NCBI GenBank assembly: GCA_005656395.1
Contig: SRSI01000057.1
Span: forward strand, 1-64,000
From: Strongyloides papillosus
Taxonomy: Eukaryota > Nematoda > Chromadorea > Rhabditida > Strongyloididae
Length of the DNA stretch: 64,000 bases
Reading direction: 5' to 3'
Of the stretch, positions 1 to 10,757 are shown in pieces. Under the pieces are notes generated by a model. It made no database searches and was not told where the DNA came from. It worked only from the letters and a program-made list of their open reading frames with translations. The translations under genes and the position numbers were made by a program. How positions within the stretch are numbered: position 1 is the first letter of the stretch; each line of letters begins with the position of its first letter.

Positions 1-1343
1 CATTATGAAGAGTATGTGTGATGTTATTTCTGAATATCAAATATACACACCATGATGAGAAACTGACTAATGCTAATAGCAGACTTTTTCCTATATACAT
101 TAATGATCCAGTAAGCATAATTTGCCAAAATATCATTGAATTTTGATCTATTAAAGCAGAATACATTTGCCCGGTATCATACCAATCTTATATCCGACCC
201 ATTCACCTGAAAAATTATAGAAACACACGGGTTATTTTCCTTATAAAAAAATATAACTTACTTACTACACTTAAAATTAAAGTACATATAATCATACATT
301 CTGAATACCAACTACCTTTAGGGAAAAAAGATGGAGTTATTTTAATGAGTGCTTTAAAAAATTTTATATCAAAATAAAAATCTTTTTATTACTCATTTCA
401 AAATATAAATAACAGTACAAAAAGTATCTAAACACTAGAAATTATGGGAAAAAACAAATCTATAACTTTAGTAAGTGTTTTTGATAAAAATTTCGTTGTG
501 ATAAATATTCCAAACATATTTCTGATGTCTTTGTCCTAGGAAAATTATCATTTTTGTTGGTGAAAAGTCGATACAATTCTTTTGATGATAAATGTCATAT
601 TTAATTAAATTAATTCATGACTAATATAACGATCTAAAAAATTGATAACATACATATAATAACTTTTATTTTGTTGTCATTAGTGTTGATGTTCTTTGAG
701 TATTATCATATCAATCTATTGACTTGTCATTTTATTATTATTTCTAAGTATTAATCAATCTAATAATACGCATATTTATTGATAATATTTAGGTGTTTGC
801 TTTTATATAATAAAAATTTTTTGATGATTTCTTTGAATTGATATATTTGTTTTTTTTAAATGGAACTTCAAAAGTTAAAAGTGCAAACTTTTATTTTAAA
901 CAATTTTGATAGAAAATTTAAAAGAATGACCTTTAAGGGATATAGAATAGTAATTTCATAAAAAATTAACAAATAAATGTTGAAAATCTAATAATCATAA
1001 ATTACTTGCAAATTTTTGTTACTTAAATAAAACAAATTATCATCTTGTTACATAATTAATATCAATGACTTTTAATTGTATGCTATTATTAAGTTGTTTC
1101 ATTAACAATATACCTTTTGTACTATGTGATTAAGAAAATTTAGGACAAAAGATTTCAACAATCTTGTAAACTATTATAGATTGTTTTTTTACTTATCAAA
1201 CAAGTTATTCTTTTTAACACAAGAAAGATGTCCTGAATTGCAGAAAAAAGTTACATGGATAACAAAAAAGGGTTAAATTGTGAAGTATTGTGAATAGTAT
1301 TTATGATACGCAATTTTAAAATGTTATTATTATTATCTTTGAG
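1..1343. other. AT-rich intergenic stretch
   Basis: No reading frame, intron-bounded exon chain, RNA gene or repeat pair was recognised. It is the 5' flank of the DUF229 gene. Homopolymer A/T runs and stop codons are frequent in all frames. Confidence 0.6.
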
Positions 1344-3320
1344 ATGAATATTTTTGCTATTATTTTTATTATCATTGTTGATATATACTTTTTGAAGAAT
1401 GTAATAGGGCAAGACAATGACACTTTTAAGAAACAATCAAATTTTGAAAAATTTGTAGGTTACCTAAAAGAAGAAACAGAATACAAAAAATGCCAGATCA
1501 AAAATTACCCCTTTAAATTAAGTGTTGGAGAATTTTTCAGCCATCCATATAAGCAACCTAAATGTAAAAGAAACTGGAGCAATAAATATTTTCACTCTTC
1601 AAACGGTATTTTAAAATACAAAGACAATTTTATAGATATTTATTGTAAATACAGGTGTAATTTTCCGAAAGGTGATAGTAATGTCAAGCTGGGGAAATGG
1701 AAAAATATAAAAAATGCCCGTCCTGAATGTGACGTCTATGAAGTCATTTGTAAAAGCAAAACAAGTGGTAGAATAGTCTTTTATGACATATTTCTTCAAC
1801 TTTATAAATTAAATGATCTTCCAAGCGAGAAAGTTCATTTTTTGCAACAATCATATCCTGTTGAAAAGATAAAACATAAATATAATGTTCATGTTATTGT
1901 TGTGGATTCATTATCGCATTTTAATGCAATGCGAGGGTTTCCAAAAACGTTAGAATACCTTAAGAGTCACTATAAAGGTGTTATGTTTAAGTACCTTAAT
2001 AAAGTTGGATATGGTTCCCAGGCAAATGGCCATGCTTTCCTTCTAAATCGGAGAGTAATTGATTTATATGATTTTGAGACAGATCAGTTTTCTATTTCAG
2101 ATTATGGGGAACCAATTAAAGCTTATAAAAAATATCTTGATAGTGAACCTTATATTGGTAAATATTTCCGACAACTTAATTATACCGTTTTAATGAATGA
2201 GGATAGTTTTGAGTCAGTATTTTCAATGTATAATTCTAAAGGATTCTTCGGAAATATTGCTCATCACACAACAAGACCATTCTTTAGGAAGATAAAAAAA
2301 TTATATTCTATTAAAAAGTATAGAGAAGGTCGGTTAATAAAAAGCAAATGCTTAGAAAATCCTGACTACCAGTTGGAGTACCTTAAGTTATTCATGGAAT
2401 CCTACAAAAATAGAAGACAATTTACATTAACATGGATTGCTCAAATTGCACATAATCATTTAACTGGACACTTTCAATTCGACACATTATTTAAGAATTT
2501 CTTTGAAAGTAATAAAGAAATTCTTGACAATGGTTTCGTTATATTTATGGGTGATCATGGATTTAAAATGGGTCCTTATAGAGTAACAGAACTTGGGGCG
2601 TATGAAGATAATAATCCTTTCCTAGTTATAGCACCACCAAAAGAATTAAGATGTAAAAAGAGTGAAGTTTTAGAAAATCTAATTTATAATTCAAATAAAC
2701 ATATTTCACAATTTGATGTTTATACCACAATGCTGGATATCGCAACAGAAGGTAGTAGAAGTAATTTTAAAGACATGAAACAATTTAATTTTAGTGAAAT
2801 TATCAAAGATAACCAAGTAAAAGGCTTAAGTTTATTAAGAAAAATTGAAAACTACAGAACTTGTTTTGAAATGGAAGTGTCAAGTCAGTATTGCTTATGT
2901 AGCATGATTTACAGAAATTTTAATAAGGAAGTATTTGAAAAAGTCAAAATGAAAAACGGTAATCACTTGGCAGAGTTAAATTATGCTAATGATATCATTA
3001 AAATTATTAGAAAAAATTTTATCAATTACCTAAACTATGTATTAAGGAAAGCAAGAATCAAAAATATTTGTACTAATTTTAGAGAATCAAAAAAAGGATT
3101 CATTGACATCAAATATAGCGTATCAAAAAATAGAACACTTATCTTTTTGGTTAAACAGGAAGTTAAACCAAAAGGAATATATGAAACATATTTTAATGAA
3201 AAAGGTGATTTGTATGGTGTTCCAATCTTAAGAGTTGATAGGTACCATTCATATGTAAAGAAGTGTTCACCTCCGAAACATGTTGAAATGTATTGTTATT
3301 GTAAAAATACTGTCATTTAA
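1344..3320 (+). CDS. secreted DUF229-family protein (alkaline-phosphatase/sulfatase-like fold)
   Basis: A single open frame of 658 codons with no intron seen. Residues 1-22 form a hydrophobic signal peptide ending near VIGQ, so the product probably enters the secretory pathway. A Cys-rich N-terminal part (residues about 50-140) is followed by the DUF229 core: HVIVVDSLSHFNAMRGFPKT near residue 180 (nucleophile-region DSLS motif), then FVIFMGDHGFKMGPYR near residue 400 and the ELGAYEDNNPFLVIAPP stretch just after it. The Asp-His of GDHG is the family's likely metal-binding pair. A second Cys-rich tail (CSPPKH, CYCKNTVI) ends the protein. DUF229 proteins are typical of nematodes and insects and their substrate is unknown. 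The first Met of the frame directly starts the signal peptide, which supports this start. No partner gene is adjacent. Confidence 0.9.
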   Translation: MNIFAIIFIIIVDIYFLKNVIGQDNDTFKKQSNFEKFVGYLKEETEYKKCQIKNYPFKLSVGEFFSHPYKQPKCKRNWSNKYFHSSNGILKYKDNFIDIYCKYRCNFPKGDSNVKLGKWKNIKNARPECDVYEVICKSKTSGRIVFYDIFLQLYKLNDLPSEKVHFLQQSYPVEKIKHKYNVHVIVVDSLSHFNAMRGFPKTLEYLKSHYKGVMFKYLNKVGYGSQANGHAFLLNRRVIDLYDFETDQFSISDYGEPIKAYKKYLDSEPYIGKYFRQLNYTVLMNEDSFESVFSMYNSKGFFGNIAHHTTRPFFRKIKKLYSIKKYREGRLIKSKCLENPDYQLEYLKLFMESYKNRRQFTLTWIAQIAHNHLTGHFQFDTLFKNFFESNKEILDNGFVIFMGDHGFKMGPYRVTELGAYEDNNPFLVIAPPKELRCKKSEVLENLIYNSNKHISQFDVYTTMLDIATEGSRSNFKDMKQFNFSEIIKDNQVKGLSLLRKIENYRTCFEMEVSSQYCLCSMIYRNFNKEVFEKVKMKNGNHLAELNYANDIIKIIRKNFINYLNYVLRKARIKNICTNFRESKKGFIDIKYSVSKNRTLIFLVKQEVKPKGIYETYFNEKGDLYGVPILRVDRYHSYVKKCSPPKHVEMYCYCKNTVI

Positions 3321-3562
3321 TCAAACAAAGATAAGCTCAATTTTAAAGTTGGTGATATCTATTATTTTTTAGCCGACATTTGTCCGTAAATGCAATTTTT
3401 AGCTAATTATGCTTTTTTACTAGTAAGCTATTATACTAACAAGTTTTTTAAACATTTTTAAGCCAATTTTGGATATTTTTTAAAATTATTATACAAGAAA
3501 AACAATTTTTGTTAATATTTTTTTAGTTTTACTTATAATTATAATAAAAAAAAGTGCTTTAA
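3321..3562. other. 3' flank of the DUF229 gene
   Basis: AT-rich sequence with no recognised gene. It separates the DUF229 stop codon from a short uncertain reading frame. Confidence 0.5.
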
Positions 3563-3805
3563 ATGTTAGACATAAACCACTTCTCTAAATTTTTAGAAGG
3601 ACTACCTATAGATTATTTTTACGTGCCTGGCGCCAGGCAAAATGTCAAGGCGTTCATCCATATAGTAAATTTTATAAGTGATGACTATGCTAATCTTATA
3701 AACTATTATTGGAATCTTAAGAAAGGATACAGTAATAATAACAATATAAGATACAACACCGTGGCCACCTATATTAATAATAAAAACATTGCATATAAAA
3801 AATAG
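3563..3805 (+). CDS. short uncertain ORF, 80 codons
   Basis: The frame MLDINHFSKFLEGLPIDYFY... has no signal peptide and no recognised domain. It contains FYVPGARQNVKAF, which spans a 16-bp GC-rich palindrome (3624-3639). The C-terminal half is Asn/Tyr/Lys rich, as expected from translated AT-rich sequence. It may be a real small gene, a last exon, or a chance frame. No splice sites, TATA box or paralogue were seen to support it. Confidence 0.2.
   Translation: MLDINHFSKFLEGLPIDYFYVPGARQNVKAFIHIVNFISDDYANLINYYWNLKKGYSNNNNIRYNTVATYINNKNIAYKK
3624..3639. repeat. 16-bp perfect palindrome
   Basis: TGCCTGGCGCCAGGCA reads identically on both strands. It is strikingly GC-rich against the surrounding sequence, and its role is unknown. 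Confidence 0.85.
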
Positions 3806-3950
3806 TGACTTACGGTCTACAATATATAAGATGATTATTACAATAAATGAATAAAGGGATGAATGGTAAAATATAAAAAAAAACTCTTATTTATATATAA
3901 AAACTTATCTAGACTTTAATCTTTGGACTTTTACCTTCTCTTTCTTACTT

Positions 3951-4714
3951 CAGTGTAACCTCTAAATAAGAGCCTTGCCGGGACCAAGGAATTTGGTGAC
4001 TATTTATAGGTTTTACTTATTTAAAGGTTATTTAATATATCATTAATATTGATGACTAAAATCTAATAATATGAATAAATATTTACTAGGCAATGTTAAA
4101 TGATAAAATAAGTGCCATATAGAGTAAAAAACAAAAAGAAATAAATATTAAATATAGTGTAATTATAATTATTTATTTTTATGTACATTATTTAAAGTAA
4201 TCCGTGATCTTAGATTAAGAAATGCAATTAGTGATATGATTAACTATTTTATCTTTTAAACGGGCTATATGAGAAAGAGAATCATCTATTATGGAATTTT
4301 TGACATAAGTTCTTAAATTGTATAGACCCTTAATAACTTCATCTTTGTTACTTCTTGAGTAATTTCTTCATCACTGTCAGAATCACTGGCTTCATTATTA
4401 TTAAGATCAGAAGACTCTTTCAAATTTAAATTACCATACGTATTTTCATTACTCTTTAAAATATCAATTTTAGAAAGTTTTTCAATAAATTCATGCCTCT
4501 AATTGATTAAGAAACTATTTAGAGGTTAAAATATATGGAAAAATGCATGTGATTTCCTTAATTATCATGATTATTTGGAGGTTTTTTTATTTGGAGGTGC
4601 TTTATTTAGAGGTTTTTTTGTATGGAAATTTAAAAAAAAATTCGGGACCAGACTTTACGGTGACTAAGTAGAGGTTTCTTTTATTAAGAGGTTTCTTATT
4701 AAGAGGTTACACTG
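3951..4714 (-). mobile_element. decayed pogo/Tigger-like DNA transposon
   Basis: The ends are inverted repeats: CAGTGTAACCTCTAAATAAG on the left and its counterpart with one change on the right (…CTTATTAAGAGGTTACACTG). Further inside, both arms carry a GGGACCA-containing segment followed by a TTGGTGACT/CGGTGACT stretch. CAGTG termini and TA-type target sites are usual for the pogo/Tigger group; the right flank is TA, the left has decayed to TT. On the minus strand at about 4230-4480 a broken reading frame includes EASDSDSDEEITQE, which resembles the acidic C-terminal tail of Tigger transposases, but stops interrupt it and no DDE core remains. It is a dead internally deleted copy. Confidence 0.7.
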
Positions 4715-5683
4715 TATATCTTTCTTCGTAGTACATCTAGAGGAAATTTTAGAGTTCTATCCACGTTGAAAAAGAAGCTTTGAAGATTTCTTACTCCTAG
4801 AAAACCTGACATTTTTGAAGTTGACTTGAGAATTTGTTAAATTTGTGAGTAAAACTCAATTTTTTTATTACAAATTCATATTTAATTAACACAGATATTT
4901 TAGCAAAAATATTATAGTTTTTAATCAAATTTCAATTATAATTTTTTCTAGGATTTTTTAAAATTTTTTGACAAAAGTACACTAATTTCATCCATTTCAT
5001 GATAAAGCTAGAGCATTGTCTCACCAGTAGGCACTGCCGTCGTTAATCACACCATATAGGAAATGCTGACATTCTGCGAATTTAACTCATTAACACAATT
5101 TCTTGAGTTTAAACAATTGCCACAATGTCGTTTAGAAAACTTTTTGTTTATTAAAAATAAAAAGATTTACGTTTATTTATTATTTTGGACAAAAAAAAAC
5201 AATTTTTAAAATCTTGTTTTAATTAAAAAAAATAAATTTGAAAAATTTTGACAGTTTTAAATTTGAAAGTTTAAAATACTCAATTTTTATATTTTTACAA
5301 TTATTATTGAAAAAAAATTTTAAAAATCACTTATGCTCTAACTATACCTTTTTGCTATCACAAGATTCTTTTAATGCGTTTTTTTCATTTTAATTTACAA
5401 AAAATTAGAATCATCTACTCTAAAATAAAACAAAATGATGATTTTAAAAATAGTGTAGACTTTTATTGTATTAAAAAATATATAGGTAACAGAAGATTTA
5501 TTTAGAAATGCAAAAAAGACATTAATACTCTAAAAAATATTAAATTATTAATATTTAAAAACTTCTCTACATTTTTTTGATTATTTCATTTTATATCCTA
5601 TAATCAATTATGTATTGTTTTTTCTTGAAGTTTTTGAATATGCCAAATTTTGATATATTTTTTAGTAGTGTCTTTGTTTGAGA
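4715..5683. other. AT-rich intergenic stretch
   Basis: No gene or repeat pair was recognised between the pogo-like element and the 3' end of the acidic repeat protein gene. Confidence 0.5.
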
Positions 5684-8600
5684 TTATTTTTTCCCAATTG
5701 AGATGTTTAAATGATGCTTGAGTTTACCGTAAATGGCAAACAAAAAGTTTGGATGATCATCATCACTAATCTCGTATCCAGATTGATTAGAAACAAGCTC
5801 AATGGTAGCTCTGATGGGTAATTTTCCGGATGAAACCTCTGAATTATTTTTAAAATGATCAAGTTCTGAACTGGCTTCTAATTCTTTTTGATAATCGTCA
5901 TTTCCGTATTCATAGTAATTTGGTTCTTCAGATTCAGAGCTTTCTTCATCACCTTCAAATTCTATAGAACCACTTCCTTCAAGTAATTCAGTTTCATCAT
6001 CTGCAGAACTAGGTTCTTCAAGTGATTCAAATTCATCGTCTTCAAAACTAGGTTCTTCATGTGATTCAGATTCATCAATAGCCTTACTATTTTCGATATC
6101 AACAGGTATTTCAGGTTCATCATCTTCATGAGATATTCCATCGTCTTCAATTTCTTGACTACTGTAGTATTCTTCACCCTCGGCGTCATCATTTTCAGCT
6201 TCTATTTTTTGACTACTTTGTTCTTCATCGTCATCATAATCATATTTATGTTCAACATCATCTTCATCATGTTCTTCAGAAAATGAAAGTTTCTCACTTT
6301 CTTTCATTTCTTCTGGTGTTATATGACCAATTTCCGACTCTTCTCCATCATCTTCAAGATTTTCTATAGCATTTTGATCACTTTCGCTTTCTTCTTCTAT
6401 TTCTTTAGAAATAATAGATTCTGGTGCTTCCTCATCTGCACTTTCGTCTGAATCTTCAATTTCTTCTAAATATTCTTTCTTTAATTCAGGAGCTACAGTA
6501 TGTATAAGTTCCTCACTTTCTACCATATCATCTGGTATTTTATGACTAATTTCCGACTCTTTTTCATCATCAATTTCTGATTTTTTTTCATCTTCCTCTT
6601 CAGATGCATCTAGAGATTCTTCACCTTCGGGAATTGATTGTTCAGAAATTCCACTATCATCATCATCTTCTTCTTCAAGATCGACAACGCTTGGATGATA
6701 TTCATCACTTTCCAACTCTTCTTCTTCCTCATCTTCCTCTTCAGATGCATCTAGAGATTTTTCATCTTCAGCGCTTGGTCGTTCAGAAACGTCATATTCT
6801 TCTTCTGGAATTTCACTGTGATCACTCTCTTCTTCTTCAAGACTAACAACACTTGAATGATCATTTTCACTTTCCAACTCTTCTTCATCACCTTCAGATT
6901 CTACCTCACTTCCCTCTTCTTGGTCTTCATCTACACCTAGAGGAGTTTCATCTTCACCACTTGGTTGTTCATAAATGTGATCTTCTTCTTCTTCAGGAAT
7001 TTCACTGTCGTCATCCTGTTCTTCTTCATAACTTACAGAACTTGGATGATATTCATCACTTTCCAACTCTTCTTTATCATCTTCACGATCAATTTCTGAC
7101 ATTTCTGATTCTTCGTCATCTTTCTCTTCTTGGTCTTCATGTGCATCTAGAGATTCTTCGCCTTCAGGACTTGATTGTTCAGAAATGTCACCTTCTTCTT
7201 CAGGACCTTCATCGTCTTCCCCCTCTTCTTGTTCATGACTTGCAGAACTTGGATAATCTTCAACATTTTTTAACTCTTCTTCATCATCATTTTCTCTCAT
7301 TTCTGATTCTTCTTCATCTTCTTCTTCTTGGTCTTCATGTACATCTAGATATTCTTCACTTTCAACACTTGGTTGTTCATAAATGTCACCCTCTTCTTCA
7401 GAAATTTCAGGACTTTCATCATCGTCATCCTCTTCTTGTTCAGGACTTTCAGAACTTAAATGGTCTTCATCACTTACTAAATCTTCTTTATCATCATATT
7501 CGCCTTCAATATCATCTTCCTCTTCTTGGTGTTTATGCATATCTGGAGAACTTTCATCTTCGGCACTTGGGTGTTCAGAAATGTCATCTTCTTCTTCAGA
7601 AACTTCAGGACTTTCATCATCGTCACCCTCTTGCTGTTCAGAACTTAAATGGTCTTCATCACTTACTAAATCTTCTATATTATCATAATCATGTTCGCTT
7701 TCACTATCATCTTCCTCTTCTTGGTGTTCATGTATATCTGGAGAACTTTTATCTTCGGCACTTGGGTGTTCAGAAATGTCATCTTCTTCTTCAGAACTTT
7801 TAAGACTTTCATCGTCGTCACCCTCTTCTTGTTCAGGGCTTTCAACACTTAAATGATCTTCACTACTTTTCAACTCTTCTCCATCATCTTCAGATTCTTT
7901 CTCACCTTCCTCTTCCTGGTCTTTAGGTGCATCTAGAGATTCTTCACCTTCGACACTTGGTTGTTCAGAAATGTGATCTTCTTCTTCTTCAGAACTTTCA
8001 TCGTCTCCACCCTCTTCTTGTTCTGGACTAACAACACTTGAATGATCTTTATCACTTTTCAACTCTTCTCCATCACCTTCAGATTCTTCCTCACCTCCCT
8101 CTTTTTGATCTTCATGTACATCTAGAGGATCTTCATCTTCGACACTTGAATGTTCAGAAATTTCATTGTCGTCATCCTCTTCTTCTTCAGGACTTACAGA
8201 ACTTGAATAATCTTCATGATTTTCTAACTCTTCTTCCTCATCTTCCTCTTCTTGGTATTCATTTGAATCTTGAGAATCTTCGACACTTGATTGTCCAGAA
8301 ATTTCACTGTCGCCATCCTCTTCTTCTTCAGGACTTACAGAACTTGAATAATCTTCATGATTTTCTAACTCTTCCTCCTCATCTTCCTCTTCTTGGTATT
8401 CACTTGAATCTGGAGAATGCTCTTCTTCGACACCTGATTGTTCAGAAATTTCATTGTCGTCATCCTCTTCTTCTTCAGGACTTACAGAACTTGAATAATC
8501 TTCATAATTTTCCAACTCTTCTTCCTCATCTTCCTCTTCTTGGTATTCACTTGAATCTGAAGAATGCTCTTCTTCGACACTTGATTGTTCAGAAATTTCA

Positions 8601-9253
8601 CTGTCGTCATCCTCTTCTTCTTCATGACTTACAGAACTTGGATAATCATCATCATCTGATTCTTGGGCTTCTTCTTCGATATCATCAGATTCCTCTAAAC
8701 TTTTTTCTACACTTGTAGGACTTTCTGATTGTTCATCTTCTATAACTTCTTCCATGCTTTCTGATTCCTTATCTTCAATTGCTGACTCTTTTTCATCTTT
8801 ACTTTCACGACTTCCAGAATTTATAGGTTTTTCAATTTCTTCTGTTTCTTCGTGTTTTGACTCTTCTTCAGAAATTGAATCTTCTTCAGAGGATTCTTCA
8901 CCTAGTAATCTTCTTATAATTTCATCAATTTCTTTTTTATCAGACGAACTTATGTCCTCGCTACTTTCAAAGGAATCTTCATGGTCTTCATGTGAGCCAT
9001 AATATACAATTTCAGGTGAATCCTCAAGATGTTCATCACTATGATCTATATAATATCTACCATAAACACTTCTGGAGCGTTTTTTTATGTTGTGTTTTAG
9101 TTCCGATTCGTCATCTATTTTTTTATTTAAATGAAATGATTGTGATTCAATAATAAAGAATATTAGTAATATCGGAATAATGAAATCTAGTTTTAACATC
9201 TTCTTCATATTGTCATCAAAAATACGATATGTATTTAAAAGATTTTTTTTCAT
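5684..9253 (-). CDS. giant acidic Ser/Glu/Asp repeat secreted protein
   Basis: An uninterrupted frame of 1189 codons. A hydrophobic stretch LDFIIPILLIFFIIESQS near residues 22-39 looks like a signal peptide. Initiation at Met16 (MKKMLKLDF, base 9208) would give a more usual N-terminal region than Met1, so the start is open. A dibasic KKRSR follows at about residue 60. From about residue 90 to 1130 the protein is almost entirely Glu, Asp and Ser. It is built of imperfect units of about 47-49 residues containing EEEEDDDSEISEQSSVE and YQEEEDEEEELEN; four near-identical units lie at about 8150-8650. The last 45 residues are different: LPIRATIELV and a Lys/His tail ending LNISIGKK. No enzyme domain is present. 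A secreted acidic matrix, mucin-like or ion-binding role is inference only. Long open frames on the opposite strand here are by-products of the GAA/GAT/TCT codon bias. Confidence 0.85.
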   Translation of the reverse strand: MKKNLLNTYRIFDDNMKKMLKLDFIIPILLIFFIIESQSFHLNKKIDDESELKHNIKKRSRSVYGRYYIDHSDEHLEDSPEIVYYGSHEDHEDSFESSEDISSSDKKEIDEIIRRLLGEESSEEDSISEEESKHEETEEIEKPINSGSRESKDEKESAIEDKESESMEEVIEDEQSESPTSVEKSLEESDDIEEEAQESDDDDYPSSVSHEEEEDDDSEISEQSSVEEEHSSDSSEYQEEEDEEEELENYEDYSSSVSPEEEEDDDNEISEQSGVEEEHSPDSSEYQEEEDEEEELENHEDYSSSVSPEEEEDGDSEISGQSSVEDSQDSNEYQEEEDEEEELENHEDYSSSVSPEEEEDDDNEISEHSSVEDEDPLDVHEDQKEGGEEESEGDGEELKSDKDHSSVVSPEQEEGGDDESSEEEEDHISEQPSVEGEESLDAPKDQEEEGEKESEDDGEELKSSEDHLSVESPEQEEGDDDESLKSSEEEDDISEHPSAEDKSSPDIHEHQEEEDDSESEHDYDNIEDLVSDEDHLSSEQQEGDDDESPEVSEEEDDISEHPSAEDESSPDMHKHQEEEDDIEGEYDDKEDLVSDEDHLSSESPEQEEDDDDESPEISEEEGDIYEQPSVESEEYLDVHEDQEEEDEEESEMRENDDEEELKNVEDYPSSASHEQEEGEDDEGPEEEGDISEQSSPEGEESLDAHEDQEEKDDEESEMSEIDREDDKEELESDEYHPSSVSYEEEQDDDSEIPEEEEDHIYEQPSGEDETPLGVDEDQEEGSEVESEGDEEELESENDHSSVVSLEEEESDHSEIPEEEYDVSERPSAEDEKSLDASEEEDEEEEELESDEYHPSVVDLEEEDDDDSGISEQSIPEGEESLDASEEEDEKKSEIDDEKESEISHKIPDDMVESEELIHTVAPELKKEYLEEIEDSDESADEEAPESIISKEIEEESESDQNAIENLEDDGEESEIGHITPEEMKESEKLSFSEEHDEDDVEHKYDYDDDEEQSSQKIEAENDDAEGEEYYSSQEIEDDGISHEDDEPEIPVDIENSKAIDESESHEEPSFEDDEFESLEEPSSADDETELLEGSGSIEFEGDEESSESEEPNYYEYGNDDYQKELEASSELDHFKNNSEVSSGKLPIRATIELVSNQSGYEISDDDHPNFLFAIYGKLKHHLNISIGKK

Positions 9254-10448
9254 TTTATATTCAAAAATTCCAATTAAATCAATGTATTTTTAATAAAATT
9301 ATTATTTATTTTAACAAAAAAAAACGAAAGATTCAGTGTTATGTGTGAAAGTGCACTTATTTTCTAAATATTATTTAATTTATTACTTCAAGTAATGTGT
9401 TGTAAAAATTTAAAATATAAATATTTTTAACTTTTTTAGAATATCTCGTGAATCAAAACAAAAGTACTGTTTTATCAAGAATATAAAAAAATGATTTTTT
9501 TACATAATATTTTGCTAAACTTTGATATATCAATAAAACAAATTTCAATGATTTAAAATTTCGAAATATTTCTAAATGATAAAATTTTTTTATATAAGTG
9601 TAACTCAATAGTTAAAAGATAATTTATTTACTTCAAGTTATACTACTGATATTAAAAGATTATGCTTAAAATACTTTATTTAACTTCTAATGTTGTCAAA
9701 CTGTCTAATTCTTTTTTCATTACCTTACAATCTTATATTTATTATTTCAAATTAAACTTTAATTAAAATTCTATTATATTAACGAATACGATATTTTTAA
9801 ATTCTTTTTAGATCCATATTTAAATTGGCATTTCTTATATAGTTTGAGAATCAATCGTGATTTTTTACATAAATTATAAAAATTTCTAATTGAATTTCAT
9901 ATTCAAAACAAATAGTAATGTTGTTTATAAAATTTTAAAAAAATATGTTTTCACTCCACCTATTAAATTTAAAAATAGCTTAACAGTATTTGCATAACGT
10001 GCATAAATATAATTATAAGACTAAGAGAATTACAGAATTTTTATCAGAAAATTGACAAAAAGTAATTATTTTTTTAAAGAAATACAAATTATTTTTTACA
10101 ATAGAAAAAATTAAAAAGACCAAAGTTATGATTGTAGCAAACATTTATACATATTCAAATGGATTCGTCATATATTTGAAGAACAAACTTTAAAGTTGAA
10201 TTCAGCTGTCTGTCATTATTTTTAAAATAATCAAATTTCCTTACACAAATGTTAATTTAAAATGTTAATCCTGTTTTTTTTAATATAAACAGGTTACTTA
10301 AATGTTTGCAATCAAAATATATGATATACAAAAAAATTAACTTTTATCAATTTTTATTAAAAAAAGCAATTTTTTCCACTTAAAATTTGTTTTCTTTATC
10401 ATCAATTACATATTAATATTCAATAACTATAGAAATTTTTATAAATTA
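9254..10448. other. intergenic region containing the start of a duplicated block
   Basis: There is no coding frame. From about 9985 it aligns by eye with 17590-18100 (aacagtatttgcataacgtg against aacaatatttgtataacgca, then …gactaagagaattacagaat against …aactaagagaatttcataat), so it is the left part of the repeated unit that carries the secreted-peptide genes. Confidence 0.6.
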
Positions 10449-10467
10449 TTGTGTAATCATAATAATG

Positions 10468-10475
10468 TATATAAA
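10468..10475 (+). promoter_or_regulatory. TATATAAA box of peptide gene 10527
   Basis: TATATAAA lies 59 nt before the ATG and is preceded by TGTGTAATCATAATAATG, a block repeated upstream of the paralogues. Confidence 0.75.
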
Positions 10476-10526
10476 GGTATTACTATCCAGCAGAAGCATC
10501 AACTTTCAAAGGCTTCATTTTCTAAA

Positions 10527-10757
10527 ATGAGCTTTAAATTATATTTATCTATTATTGCTGTTATCTTGATAGCAGTTTCATTGAATTGCTCTTCTGAGCT
10601 TGAAGATCTTGGTTTAAATGAAGATTATTATGACATATATGTACCACCAACAACAACAACCACAAGTAAGCCTTTTTACTACGATATAACTTCTTCTGAA
10701 TATGAAGAATGGCTTAATTCGCCTCAAAAACGAAGTGTATTTGACTTTGAAGACTAA
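10527..10757 (+). CDS. small secreted peptide precursor, family 1 (shortened C-terminus)
   Basis: 76 residues. The start is taken at MSFKLYLSIIAV because the paralogues begin at the same point and the TATA box lies inside the longer open frame that starts at 10449. Residues 1-20 are a signal peptide ending near LNCSS. An acidic Tyr-rich segment (EDYYDIY), a Thr run (PPTTTTTSKP) and WLNSPQKRSVFDFED follow. A KR dibasic site comes seven residues before the stop. After the stop the same frame continues as NVDN, stop, KKEIS, matching the VDNLKKRS segment of the paralogue at 18151. The current stop therefore truncates an ancestral longer precursor. No known domain; processing at KR is inference. 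Confidence 0.75.
   Translation: MSFKLYLSIIAVILIAVSLNCSSELEDLGLNEDYYDIYVPPTTTTTSKPFYYDITSSEYEEWLNSPQKRSVFDFED

Noticed and set aside
6604..9002. Several long + strand open frames opposite the acidic protein gene (His/Leu-rich and Ser-rich)
   Set aside because: They are by-products of the repetitive GAA/GAT/TCT codon use of the minus-strand gene; no signal peptide, start context or domain.
10449..10526. Upstream in-frame start for peptide gene 10527 (likewise 13556 for 13646 and 28583 for 28661)
   Set aside because: The extra codons span or precede the TATA box and are not shared as protein by the paralogues; the signal peptide starts at the downstream ATG in every copy.
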